The notes under the pieces were generated by a model. The model was not told the origin of the DNA and made no database searches. It saw only the letters and a list, made by a program, of their open reading frames with translations. From Pavlovales sp. CCMP2436 (lineage: Eukaryota > Haptophyta > Pavlovophyceae > Pavlovales), in contig MU631340.1 of NCBI GenBank assembly GCA_026770615.1, positions 480,517 to 508,091 of the forward strand: 27,575 bases of DNA, in the 5' to 3' direction. Positions 17,824-26,640 of this stretch are shown here, one piece after another; within the stretch, counting starts at the first letter, position 1, and each line of letters begins with the position of its first letter. Both the position numbers and the translations under genes were made by a program.

Positions 17824-18369
17824 ATGAGCGCAGACAGAGCTCCGAGCAGGCGATTTCGTTCGGGATTTCTTGAAACTGCGGGGTTGAGAGGCGGATTAGA
17901 AGCTAGCCCCAAGTCTAGCGCCCTATCAAGATCTACGGCAGCTGTCGGCAGCCCCCCTCGCCCCGTGTCGCAAAGAAACCTGCGCGCACCCGTCCTTGAT
18001 TTGCATACAGTGCAGCGCTTTTCATGCGAGCAAAAGCTGCAATTGTACGAGGGGGTGTCATTAGAGCCCGGACCGAGCCTCGGGGGCCGAGCCTCGGGGC
18101 TCATGAGCGGTTTGAGCAGTTATTCGAGCGCCGGCTGCCTAGGTGATTTGATTATCACTCCAACGAACTGTCCCGTTTTAAAAAATGGAACTGGCCGGAT
18201 TACGTACCCGGCGCCCAACGCCCAGCTCGCGACCTTGCATCGTCAATCGCCCTTAGATAGTCCTACCGGAAGAAGAATCACACGCGTACACCGGGACTTC
18301 AACAAGCTGCATTTAAACGCCGAAGAATACCGGACTTTTACCGGATCGGGTCTGCGTCAGGACTTTTAA
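17824..18369 (+). CDS. Hypothetical protein, 181 aa, atypical composition
   Basis: ATG 17824 in a good context (GGTACCATGA). The ORF is open for 181 codons and ends TTTTAA. I do not recognise the family. The protein is basic and Ser/Gly-rich, lacks an obvious transmembrane segment or signal peptide, and has aromatic-basic stretches such as TRVHRDFNKLHLNAEEYRTF. Codon choice is less GC-biased than all neighbours (ATT, TTA, AAA and CAA are frequent). That argues either for recent acquisition, for a gene under different codon pressure, or against real coding. In this composition a chance ORF of this length is less likely than in the GC-rich parts. The stop is 50 nt before the proposed SKP1 ATG. 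Confidence 0.5.
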   Translation: MSADRAPSRRFRSGFLETAGLRGGLEASPKSSALSRSTAAVGSPPRPVSQRNLRAPVLDLHTVQRFSCEQKLQLYEGVSLEPGPSLGGRASGLMSGLSSYSSAGCLGDLIITPTNCPVLKNGTGRITYPAPNAQLATLHRQSPLDSPTGRRITRVHRDFNKLHLNAEEYRTFTGSGLRQDF

Positions 18370-18419
18370 ACCTTGGATTGGGCAACGCTCTGCCTCCTTC
18401 GCTCAGACACGAGCGAATC

Positions 18420-19225
18420 ATGGTGCGCGCCGGGAGTGCGCAACGCGGGGCGGGCGCGGGCGTGGATGCGTTAGATGCGCGTCGTTTCGCCGACCCCCTC
18501 CCCCACCCGCCGACCTGCCCGCACGCCGCCGGTGGCCTCCACCGCACGCCAAACGCTCGCATGCGCTCACGTCCCTCTTGACCCTCCCTCGTGAAGGCCG
18601 ACGACGACGCCGAGGTTTCCGCCTTCATCAAGCTGAAGTCGAAGCAGGAGGAGATCTTCGAGGTCGAGCGCGATGTGGCGTGCCGCTCGGTGACTGTGAA
18701 GAACATGGTACGCGCCATGAATGCCGTGGTGGGCAGATGAGCAGGCGTTGGAGAGCCTCGCGCTGGCGAGATTGCTGCGTAAGGCGGGGCTGAGCGACGC
18801 GGCACGGCGCGGCTGGGCGCTTACGCCTCACTCCTTCATCTACCTCCTACCCCTGCGCGCAGGTCGAGGACACTGGCTCGGACACGCCCGTGCCGCTGCC
18901 GATGGTTGACTCGAAGATCTTGATTAAGGTGATAGAGTACTGCAAATACCACCACACCTCGGAGGCCTCTGTGCCTGAGGATGAGAAGACCAACTGGGAC
19001 AAGGACTTCGTCAAGGTGGACGATGAGACGCTCTTCAACCTGATCCTCGCCGCCAACTACCTCGACATCAAGTCGCTCCTCGACCTCACGTGCAAGACTG
19101 TGGCGGACGAGATCAAGGGCAAAACGCCAGAGGAAATTCGGCTGCGGTTCAACATTAAGAACGACTTCACACCGGAGGAAGAGGAGGAAGTGAAGCGAGA
19201 GAACGCCTGGTGCGAGGAGCGCTAA
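18420..19225 (+). CDS. SKP1: SKP1, SCF ubiquitin-ligase adaptor, three exons
   Basis: The model is 18420-18422, 18597-18707 and 18863-19225, giving 158 aa (human SKP1 is 163). SKP1 bridges F-box proteins to cullin-1 in SCF ubiquitin ligases. Exon 2 gives the BTB/POZ-like start [20 protein letters not shown] to SVTVKNM, and exon 3 gives [45 protein letters not shown] and the hallmark C-terminus [20 protein letters not shown] ... ENAWCEER. The second intron (155 nt) has donor GTACGC and acceptor TGCGCAG, phase 0. For the start, the frame upstream of exon 2 hits a stop at 18579-18581. ATG 18420 followed directly by the donor GTGCGC, spliced to CGTGAAG/GCC, restores a SKP1 N-terminus. That first intron is inferred. 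Confidence 0.88.
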
Positions 19226-20814
19226 GCGCTGAACCTCGCCCCCGGGGCCGGGCAGCGAGGCCCCACCACCGGGTGCCGCGCCGAGCACGACGCAGCCCCA
19301 GCAGCACGCTGCGCCTCCACCGCCGCGGCTCGTGGCCCCGCCAGCGACAGCTGGCGGGTCTCCCTGGGCGATCCGCCTGAAGCCGCACACCCACACGCTT
19401 CGCATCCGCCACTGGGCAAGTCAAACCCGGCCTCCGAGCAGGGCAGGCTCGTCCCGGTCGCAAATGCAATTCGACCGTACCAGTGCGAGCGGCCGCGGGC
19501 CCGGCCAAGGATCCCGCGGCTGGCACACGATTGCATGACTTTGTGCACATCCGTGTCTTCAGACTTCAGACTCAGAGAGCAAGCCGCCTAGCTGAATAAA
19601 CGCCAAAACTAAGTTAATATTCTACTAAATTATGAAGCATAGTTTAATAAATTATGAAGCATAAGTTAGATTAATAACTTAGACAGTAATTTAGTTACAT
19701 ACTACTAATACTGAACTCTGAAGCGCGAGCTTTAGCATTGTTGTGCAATGCTGCCACCAGTAGGCTCCCGATTACTAATACTGAGTTACACTGCATGTCA
19801 TGCAGCGGACTGCGTCGCTGCGTGGGGCGAGTCGAGACACCGCAGTGGAACCTATCTTCGACCAAACCCGAAACGAAAGTGCCTGCTTCGGAGCACAGTC
19901 GGCATTTTGGTATCACCGCAAGGTGACGCTGAAAGTCTAAAAAAAATCAACATCGTCTAAATCCGAATTAGTGGCGCGATTCCGCACTGGGGAGTGGGAC
20001 ATATTGTGGGCGGGACGAGGAAGTAAACAGTATGTTCGCCCCTGCGCGCTAAGTGTCGATATGTAGCTGTTGTCGAAAATAACCCTCCATCGCCCCATTC
20101 ACGAATATGTAACTATAAACTCCCTCTTGGTCATTCACCCACTTGGTTGTTCCACCCACTCACTTGTCCTCCGCCCCTAGTCACTCACCGATCACTCGGC
20201 TGGCGAGTGGGCGGAACTGCCCGCGTAGCAGATTTTTTTTTTGAGTGTTGACAGTACGGCTGGCGGGCTGGTACACATTTGGCATCTCGCTGACGCTCAT
20301 CTCAGCTTCAGCATCGTGAGCCAGTTGCCAAGGATTAACAAGTCATCTAACTAATTCTACTTTAAAAAAACCAGCCGCATGCGTTAAGTAGTTGACGTGT
20401 AAACTCTGCTATGTGGCGGGCTCACCTCTGAATAAAAATTTAATTCATTTATTCAATAAATAATAATTTTAAATTTATTGTTATTTTTCTGACCATCGCT
20501 CACTGCGTACCCAGTAGCACCCACTCACTTCCGCCGCTCAGGAAGCCCCCAACACTCACTCTCATCCCCTCCTGGGACCACTCAATCCACTACAGTCCTT
20601 TCCCCTAACGGAATGTTTGAAAAAAACTACTCAGCTTTTCAGCAGTCCGGCATGGAGGCCAAATTTTTGAGGGCAATTATAAAAAATATTTATTGATCAT
20701 TTGATCACCATCAGTATAAATTTCATCGTGAATTAGGTTATCATTATCACTGCAAGCATCATCATTTACGTGCGCTGTCGACATCGGACATCCGAGCTGC
20801 GCGCGCCGCGAACA
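19226..20814. other. AT-rich intergenic region
   Basis: The first 300 bp are the GC-rich 3' flank of SKP1. From 19560 the DNA is AT-rich without coding frames. It contains repeat family 2 (19960-20070), two clusters of C/A-rich CACCCACTCACTT-like motifs (about 20145-20165 and 20515-20530), and an AT palindromic stretch at about 20430-20490 (AATTTAA and TTTAAATTT blocks). Confidence 0.5.
19960..20070 (-). repeat. Dispersed repeat family 2, copy 2 (inverted)
   Basis: Reverse-complement copy of 10231-10341, delimited by ATCCGAATTAGTGGC at one end and GCGCGCTAAGTGTC at the other. Confidence 0.7.
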
Positions 20815-21945
20815 TTATTCGTCGTCCATTGATGCAGCTGCCAGCTCCTCCTGGTGCTTCTTGTGCTCCTCAAGACACCGCTCGAGTGCCTGCCTGATCT
20901 CGCGGTTCTGCGGCTCGAGCTCGGCTGCGCGGTGCAGATTGCGCCTGGCGGGTGCGAACTGGCGAATTTTCATGCACGCCTGCCCCCGGCGGTACCAGCC
21001 CTTGACGGACAGCGGGTCGATCTCGAGGGCCACGTCGCAGGCCTTGATCGCGTCGTACGGCTGCTCGAGGCTGAGCAGCGTGGAGGCGAGGTTCAGGTGG
21101 ATGGGTAGCCGCTGCTCGTTGGCGGCCGCGAGGTGGCTCGGATGCGCGAGGATCTTGTCGAGCTCGGCGGCGGCCACCTTGTAGTGCGCGGCGGCCGTCG
21201 CGTAGTCGCCCGCCTTGAAGGCAGCGGTGCCCTTGGCACGCTGGTCAGACGCCGCGCTGAAGCACTCGTCCGGGTCAGCAGGTGACGCAGCCGCGGCCCC
21301 GCCCCCGCCGGACCCCATCCAGCCGTCAGGGAGCTGCTGCGGTCGCGCCGAGCGCTCCTCGTTGTAGCGCTTCGCCACCTGCACCCAGGCCACGTCGGCC
21401 GAGAGCTGGCTCAGGAGGAGGTCCTGCCGCTCGAACCTGTCCTCCTGGTCGTCGCACAGACGCGAGATGTACGCATCGCCGCGGACTTCGGTCGGGAGGC
21501 CGCACGCGGACGTGATGGCGGAGGCGCGCCGGTTGACCTCGAGGTTCTTGGGGATGCCCTTGTCGTCGACGTACATGTTAACGCCGAGCCAGTCGTTCCC
21601 CGGGTAGGCGGGCATGAGCATGACAATGTCCACCGTCTGGCTTAATGCCATTTGGTTGAGCATGTCGCTCGGGACCTCCTGTGCCGCGTTGCCGTTCTTC
21701 GCCGCGTGTGCGCTCACCTGCTGCCGCAACACCTCCACGTTGACTTTGCCCCCCTGCCGGGCATACAGCTTGTTGATGTGGGTGGTGAAGCCGCCAATGT
21801 CGCCAGGAATCTCGTCGAACATCAGCTCCACCATGGGCTCGCTCGCGTCCGCCGGAATGTGGCAGAATACGACCGCACGCGTGGCGGGCGTCGGCATCTC
21901 TGCGGGCACGAGGCTGGACATCGGATCGCTCAGCGCGGGTGACAT
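20815..21945 (-). CDS. TPR protein with a conserved N-terminal domain of unknown function
   Basis: 376 aa from ATG 21945 (context AAACAATG); the frame is open further upstream but has no ATG. The first 220 residues form a globular domain with YVDDKGIPKNLEVNRRASAI, GLPTEVRGDAYISRLCDD and WVQVAKRYNEE. From memory, similar DDKG...NxRAS...GDA segments occur in algal proteins, but I cannot name the family. A Gly/Ala linker follows. Three TPR motifs then span about 240-360 (RAKGTAAFKAGDYATAAAHY, LPIHLNLASTLLSLEQPYDA, VKGWYRRGQACMKIRQFAPA), in the arrangement of Hsp90/Hsp70 co-chaperones. Clamp residues Asn (HLNLA) and Lys/Arg (KGWYRRG) are kept, while the first-motif Asn is replaced by Thr, so EEVD binding is possible but not assured. 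The tail is ASMDDE. Confidence 0.75.
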   Translation of the reverse strand: MSPALSDPMSSLVPAEMPTPATRAVVFCHIPADASEPMVELMFDEIPGDIGGFTTHINKLYARQGGKVNVEVLRQQVSAHAAKNGNAAQEVPSDMLNQMALSQTVDIVMLMPAYPGNDWLGVNMYVDDKGIPKNLEVNRRASAITSACGLPTEVRGDAYISRLCDDQEDRFERQDLLLSQLSADVAWVQVAKRYNEERSARPQQLPDGWMGSGGGGAAAASPADPDECFSAASDQRAKGTAAFKAGDYATAAAHYKVAAAELDKILAHPSHLAAANEQRLPIHLNLASTLLSLEQPYDAIKACDVALEIDPLSVKGWYRRGQACMKIRQFAPARRNLHRAAELEPQNREIRQALERCLEEHKKHQEELAAASMDDE

Positions 21946-22065
21946 TGTTTTAAATAATAGCGGCAAACGTTCGCTCGCTTGCACGGCCAACCCGGGCAGA
22001 GGCTGAGTGAGAGGACCTCCTCGAGGTCCTAGAGGCGCTACTGCCACCTGGGTCGCGTGGGGCAA

Positions 22066-22227
22066 AAACTCCGTGATTTTGCCGTATGTAGCTATCTAAC
22101 TTAAACTAACCGGTGACATGATGAAATTGAAAAAATAACTAAAACCGTAATGTCTTAAACCATCAGTCTTCTAGACTTACGTTTAACCAACACTAACAGA
22201 AATTGCAGCTAACAGATTCATCATCAT
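22066..22227. other. Short AT-rich spacer
   Basis: No feature beyond AT-rich sequence between two genes on the minus strand. Confidence 0.4.
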
Positions 22228-23207
22228 TCATCTAACGCTGCAATTTCCGCATATTAGGTCGCGCGAAGCCGAAATGGGGGGAGGGGGGAGAGAGAGAGAA
22301 CCTCTACGAATTATAAAGGGAGAGTATACAGTAGTTGCATATGATCGTCGCTTGACAGCTTGTCTCAGCTCGAGCGGCCGTTTCCGAAGGAAGGCGAGCT
22401 CGGCCCACGAACTTGGTCCAGCCCGTGCCGCCGGTAACGAGGGAGGTGATGAGTCCAGATGCGTGCAGCAGCGTGCGCATCGGGTACGCAGCGCGTACTC
22501 GCTGCGTGCGTCTAGAGGGTCGTCAAGAGGGACGTGCACGGCACGGTCGCTGAGGAGGATAGCGGAGAAGGAGGCACGTAGGTCCTCGGGCAGAGGCGCG
22601 GTCCAGTCGAGCTGCCTGCACGCGACGGCGGAGCCGACGCCGTTCGGAACGGCGTTGAACGCGGCGTACTTCAGAGCCCGCGTGTCGGCTTCCGCGAGCA
22701 CGACAGAGCCAGCACCGCCGAGAACGACCGCGCCGATTCCCGCCACGCCGATCCCGCAGCCCAAATCGAGCACCGCCTTGCCGCCCACGAGCTGCTGGGC
22801 AGCCGGGTCCTGCCCGAGCCAACGGCACAGCGCCACCACCGAGGGCCAGACCAGGCTCCAGTACCAGGTGCGGGCCTGTTCCGCACCGACTCCTCGATCC
22901 GCATCTGCATGATCTGGTTGAAGCGCGCGGGCTCGGCCATCGCCTCGAACTGAAACTGCGCCATCAGCTGCTCGAGCACGGCGTCGTTGGACGGGCGGAC
23001 GATCCGCAGCGTGCGCCCGTCTGGTGCGCTGATGAGCACCTCCTCCGAGTAGAAGGGGTCGCTGGGGTCGAGCTGGTTCGCCTTCGAGTCAGAGGCCGGG
23101 TCGATTTCGTCGCCCGAGCCAAAGAAGAGCTCCTCCCCTTCGCTCGGGTCGAACTTGTCCTCATCCCCGTCTAGCTCATCGTCCCGGCGAGCTTCCGCGG
23201 CCGCCAT
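22228..23207 (-). CDS. METTL21/METTL23-like (Methyltransf_16) SAM-dependent methyltransferase with a disrupted frame
   Basis: The start is ATG 23207. The first frame runs to about 22887: an acidic N-terminus (DDELDGDEDKFDPSEGEELF), then RFNQIMQMRIEESVRN. The methyltransferase core continues in another frame from 22875 (ARTWYWSLVWPSVVALCRWL), followed by SAM motif I (AVLDLGCGIGVAGIGA) and the acidic strand (VVLAEADTRALKYAAFNAVP). The two are reconciled by a missing nucleotide in 22876-22886, or by removal of those 11 nt, which begin GT and end AG. Family members methylate lysine or related residues on proteins. After SAILLSD the usual C-terminal strands are unrecognisable. The frame runs on through Arg/Ser-rich sequence to a stop at 22228, and part of it (22393-22446) matches the neighbouring SDR gene. 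The gene may be a pseudogene. Confidence 0.6.
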
Positions 23208-23233
23208 CCGCTCAGAAGCTCAGGAGGCAAAGG

Positions 23234-24151
23234 TCAGAAGGCAATGGGGCTGCCATCACGCAGAAAGAGGCCGTTGCGCTTGGACGTTGCAGCCTCGTCG
23301 AGGAATGCCGCCATGAGCAGGGACGCGGCCGCTTCGGCGGGTGAGCGAGCCTCGGTCGGGTCGACTCCGGGGGTCATCATCGCGGTGAGCACGTCGCCCG
23401 GGCAGGCCGCGTTTAGGAGGACGTCCTCGCCCTCGCCTATCTCCATGGCGCCGAGCTGCGTGGCGCGGTTGAGGAGCGCTTTCGACCATGAGTAGGCCGG
23501 CGTCGGCCCGTGGGCGTACTCGATGCGAGTATCGAAGTTGCACAGCATCACCAGGACGCCGCGCGAGAGCTCCGCCAGCGTCTGCGAGCGGTCGAGCAGC
23601 TCGAGCACGGAGGAGTGCAGGTACACGCGCTCACCGTCGCCGCTCGACACGTTGACGACGCGCCCAAATCCGCGCCTGCGCATGCGCGCCAGCGCGGCTG
23701 CGCCGAGCGCGGCGGGCGCTGCCGCGTTCACGCGGAGTGCGCGCGCGTACGCCCGCGCGTCGTGCCCGGGCTCGCACACGGCGGCGTTGTTGACGACCAG
23801 GGCGACGGGCTGCGCGAGCATGTGCTCAACGTCGTCGAGGAGGCGCTCAAAGTCGCCGGCACGGCAGCGACGGAGGTCGAGTGGCCAGTGGACCGCGCGC
23901 CCGGGCCCGACGGCTCTGCATACGCGCGCCTCCAGCCCGCGCGCCGACTCGGCGCTGCGCGCTGTGAACGCGACGAGGTGGCCGCGGCTGGCGAGCTCGG
24001 CCACGAGCTCGGCGCCGATCCCGCCCGTGCCGCCGGTGACGAGGCAGGCGAGCCCCGCGGCGGGATTAAAGCCGTGCAGCGCGCACGCCGCGGACAGCAG
24101 CGCGCGCGCACAGGCGGGTGCACGGCGCGCCCTCTCGCAAAGGATTCTCAT
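23234..24151 (-). CDS. Short-chain dehydrogenase/reductase, carbonyl-reductase-like
   Basis: 305 aa from ATG 24151 to TGA 23234. A classical SDR fold: cofactor motif CLVTGGTGGIGAELV at about residues 33-47, VVNNAAV near 118, catalytic Ser in VVNVSSGDGERVYL, and the YxxxK pair Y220/K224 in AYSWSKALLNRA. The C-terminal part (NAACPGDVLTAMMTPG, RSPAEAAASLLMAAF, GLFLRDGSPIAF) resembles carbonyl reductase 1, an NADPH-dependent reductase of carbonyl substrates; the real substrate is unknown. About 30 residues precede the Rossmann core (MRILCERARRAPACARALLS), basic and hydrophobic, possibly a targeting peptide. The frame is open upstream to 24265 without another ATG. The next gene on this strand begins 26 nt after the stop. 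Confidence 0.88.
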   Translation of the reverse strand: MRILCERARRAPACARALLSAACALHGFNPAAGLACLVTGGTGGIGAELVAELASRGHLVAFTARSAESARGLEARVCRAVGPGRAVHWPLDLRRCRAGDFERLLDDVEHMLAQPVALVVNNAAVCEPGHDARAYARALRVNAAAPAALGAAALARMRRRGFGRVVNVSSGDGERVYLHSSVLELLDRSQTLAELSRGVLVMLCNFDTRIEYAHGPTPAYSWSKALLNRATQLGAMEIGEGEDVLLNAACPGDVLTAMMTPGVDPTEARSPAEAAASLLMAAFLDEAATSKRNGLFLRDGSPIAF

Positions 24152-24398
24152 TCGTCCTCTTTGTACTGCTTGACTGGGGCGCAAGGAGAGGCGCGGGGCA
24201 GGTGGAGCGCGGCCCGTGAGTGGGCATGGAATCCCAGGGTGTGTGATTCGAGCAGCAGCAAGCAAGTCGGTTGCGGCAGTCGATCTTTATTTTTTAAAAC
24301 TACGACTTACTTACAATAGAAAAGGGCAGCAGGCAGTGGGTTGCAGACATTCTGTCTCAGAAGTGGTCGACTCTGAGCATGTAGGCGCGACGACGTTC

Positions 24399-24434
24399 AG
24401 TCACCCAGGCGGCATGTAGTCACCCAGGCGGCAT
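24399..24434 (+). repeat. Two tandem copies of AGTCACCCAGGCGGCAT
   Basis: Copies at 24399-24415 and 24418-24434, exact, spaced by GT, in the region upstream of the SDR gene. Confidence 0.85.
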
Positions 24435-24436
24435 AC

Positions 24437-24895
24437 TTAGGCGCCGATCCCAAACCGTGTCTCCCTGCGGAGGTGGTACGCGCCCTCAGCCCACTCGTCG
24501 GGGTTGCCGTCGTCGTCGCTGTCAGTGCGTGTGCCGCCGCCGTTGCCGGTGCCGGTGCTGGTGCGCTTCAATCGCGCGCGCGCAATGATGACCTCGGCGT
24601 GCCCTCGAAGTGCGCACATGCCGATCTCCTATCTTATCTTCCACAGGAGAGTGCTGCGCGCTTGCGCAGCGGAGGGGGCCCCCATTCGAGCTTGGAGCGC
24701 TCTTGCGCCCATGCTGGCGAGGTTCCCGACGAAGGATTCCAGGTCGTCAGACCACTCGCCGAAGGCTCCAATCACGAGGGCGGCGAACGCGGGGCCGCCT
24801 ACAGTGCAGAAGGTCTGTGCGCGGGCCTGCATCGGGCCAGTCCGTCCGGGGGTCGTGTGGAAGAAGTCGCAGTCGATCTTTATTAGACGGGTGAC
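24437..24895 (-). pseudogene. LINE-type retroelement ORF remnant (C-terminal region)
   Basis: One minus-strand frame reads LIKIDCDFFHTTPGRTGPMQ, then ALVIGAFGEWSDDLESFVGN, hits a stop at 24629-24631, and resumes with EIGMCALRGHAEVIIARARL before ending at 24437. The pattern of a GxFGEW/S block followed some 40 residues later by an ALR-x-A-x-(I/L)-(I/L)-x-ARL segment is typical, from memory, of the region C-terminal to the reverse transcriptase domain of LINE elements in algae and protists. The reverse transcriptase itself is absent, so this would be a truncated, inactive relic. Classification rests on pattern memory only. Confidence 0.45.
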
Positions 24896-24936
24896 TGAAA
24901 AACACCTGTTGATCCATGCTGAGCCGCTAATATATA
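24891..24936 (-). mobile_element. SINE-like repeat head, inverted copy
   Basis: The reverse complement reads TATATATTAGCGGCTCAGCA and continues TGGATCAACAGGTGTTTTTC. It matches 2401-2446 at all but about two positions. Only the A-box-containing head is present. Confidence 0.7.
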
Positions 24937-25130
24937 TATATTAGACGGTGTTTGCAAAACAAATTCTGTTTCTGTTTCTGTGTCGATAAAAGTGCGAAAA
25001 ACAGAAATCGATACAGAAATCGCGTAGGCCACAAAGGTGGGTTGCACAATTTTTCCGTTTTCTGTTTCTGCTTTGTTAGTATTTCGAGCCGGATTCAAGA
25101 GTCCGGCCTCTCCTTGGCCTCGCAGCAGCG
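24937..25130. other. AT-rich stretch with TTTCTG motifs in both orientations
   Basis: TTTCTGTTTCTGTGTCGAT at about 24966-24986 is partly complementary to ATCGATACAGAAA at about 25007-25019, and TTTTCTGTTTCTGC recurs at about 25058-25071. No gene. Confidence 0.4.
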
Positions 25131-25513
25131 ATGTCTCTGCTCAGGACGAAGATGAATGATGACCTCTTGGGAGGACGAGGTGCTGGTGCTCATCTAGCTC
25201 GTCGGCGTGATGGTCATCGCCGACGTCACGGAGTCGGAGATCCGGGAGATCGTCCAGGGCATCGTGCAGGCGGACGCGACCCTCAAAAGGCCGCGACGAT
25301 CGCGCGACGCTCTGGGAAGCGCACAAGGCGTCGCAGCCGCAGCTGTAGCCGCTCGTCACCTTCCACCTCATCGCCAGAGCTGCTTCCGCCAGTCTGCGCG
25401 AGTAACGGGCGATTGAGGGGACACATCCGCGCGCAGACGACGCAGTCAGAGTTGGCGCGCGGAGAGGCGAGCACGTTAGCGCGGAGAGACGGGCGCGGTG
25501 GCGCGCGCAGGGC
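25131..25513 (+). other. Possible coding relic, unrecognised
   Basis: A plus frame at about 25150-25300 reads like protein (VMVIADVTESEIREIVQGIV) but is closed upstream by a stop at about 25195 and dissolves into Arg/Ser-rich sequence. No family recognised. Confidence 0.25.
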
Positions 25514-25857
25514 TTACGTAGGCTGGCGCTTCTTTGTGCTCCCGACGGAATTTATCGAGCCCCGCGCGCGGTTCCTCGCGGCGGTCAGTGCCTGGAAGGC
25601 CTGGAGCCCATCAAGGGCACCGAGGACGAGGATGTCGTGAATGTCGTCCAGGCATTTGCCGAACTCGTTGTTCGCGCCGCGTCTACAGAAGTCGACCGCC
25701 AGCGCGTGCTCTATGTGGGCCTTGTCCATCGCCATCGTCCACTGCTTGGTGGCCCGCTCGTCGCCCGTGCGCGGCTCCTTGGGCGCCTTAGGCGCGCCTT
25801 GGGCGCCTTGGGCGCGTCAGGCGCGTCGAGCACGTCGGGCGCGTCGGGGGAGCGCAT
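25514..25857 (-). pseudogene. Frame-disrupted coding remnant, unrecognised
   Basis: The ORF from 25735 to 25514 reads like genuine protein (DKAHIEHALAVDFCRRGANN, then FGKCLDDIHDILVLGALDGL). Immediately upstream, 25771-25850 holds 9-bp imperfect repeats that in one minus frame give DAPDAPKAPKA. The frame shifts by one within those repeats, and the downstream frame has a stop just upstream of the shift. It is either a pseudogene with a slippage error or a real gene with a local sequence error. Confidence 0.35.
25771..25850. repeat. Imperfect 9-bp GC-rich tandem repeat
   Basis: Units such as GGGCGCCTT, GGCGCGCCT and GGGCGCGTC recur in tandem. On the minus strand they encode alternating Asp/Lys-Ala-Pro in one frame. 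Confidence 0.6.
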
Positions 25858-25930
25858 CGGCGTGCATCACCTCGGTCTGGCCGCCCGCCGGGTTCGTGCT
25901 GCACCAAGGGAGTAGCTTAGCTGCACGGAG

Positions 25931-26640
25931 TTGGCGCGAGTGGACGCTTTTGAAAGAAATCCACACAGAAATCGATCCTGGAAACCCGTTCGATGTCGGC
26001 CGTTGGCCGACGCTGATTGGCGAGAGAGACAGTACTTGGGGGAGACCTCAGGGGCACCGTTGGGCCACCGCGCGTGGCCCACTATGTTGACAGCAGGATG
26101 TGACTCGGACAGCCAATGCAGCACCCGCATCGCGGCAATTCTCATGCTGGGCGAGACGCTGCTCGAAGGGATGAAGGCGGCAGGGCAGCTCGCGGCCCAG
26201 CTGAGCGAGACTGGGCAGCCGCCGAGAGGGGACGTGCGGTCGTCGAGAGAGCTGCCGCGGCGAGCCAACGAGATCGCCAAGCGTGATACGGCCCAGCTGA
26301 AGGACGGCTTCCAGCCTGCCTGCGCTCGACTCGACGAGCCACTGGAGGGGCAGACGCCAAGCACGGGCGAGCTGCAGCCGAGCGTGCTGGCGCTGGGCGA
26401 GACACAGGGTACGTTGGACGAGCCGCCGACTCCGTCGCTCTGGATGAACAAGCCTACGCCCGCCTTCAAGCCATTCTCGAAGGAGATGCCCCGGCTAGTG
26501 CCGACGCAGCGGTGCTGCGACCGCTGGCAAAGCCTAACTGCGTGTGTCGCCCAGTGCAGTCCGCGCTGCTGGGCGCGCCGCCGATGCCACGCCGAGCACC
26601 ACGGGCGGCGGGCCGGGCGTTGCGGCCAGCGCGCAGAGCG
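25931..26640 (+). CDS. Unrecognised ORF, possibly one exon of a larger gene
   Basis: The plus frame is open from 25931 (the first codon there is ATG-like, not proven). An internal ATG at 26083 begins MLTAGCDSDSQC. The interval 26140-26480 has strong GC3 bias and helical, charged protein sequence (AAILMLGETLLEGMKAAGQL, then RRANEIAKRDTAQLKDGF), suggesting real coding. After about 26560 this frame becomes Arg/Cys-rich while another plus frame carries the Ala-rich repeat, so an intron or frameshift may lie there. No family is recognised. A minus-strand ORF over the same interval looks like an antisense shadow. Confidence 0.35.
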
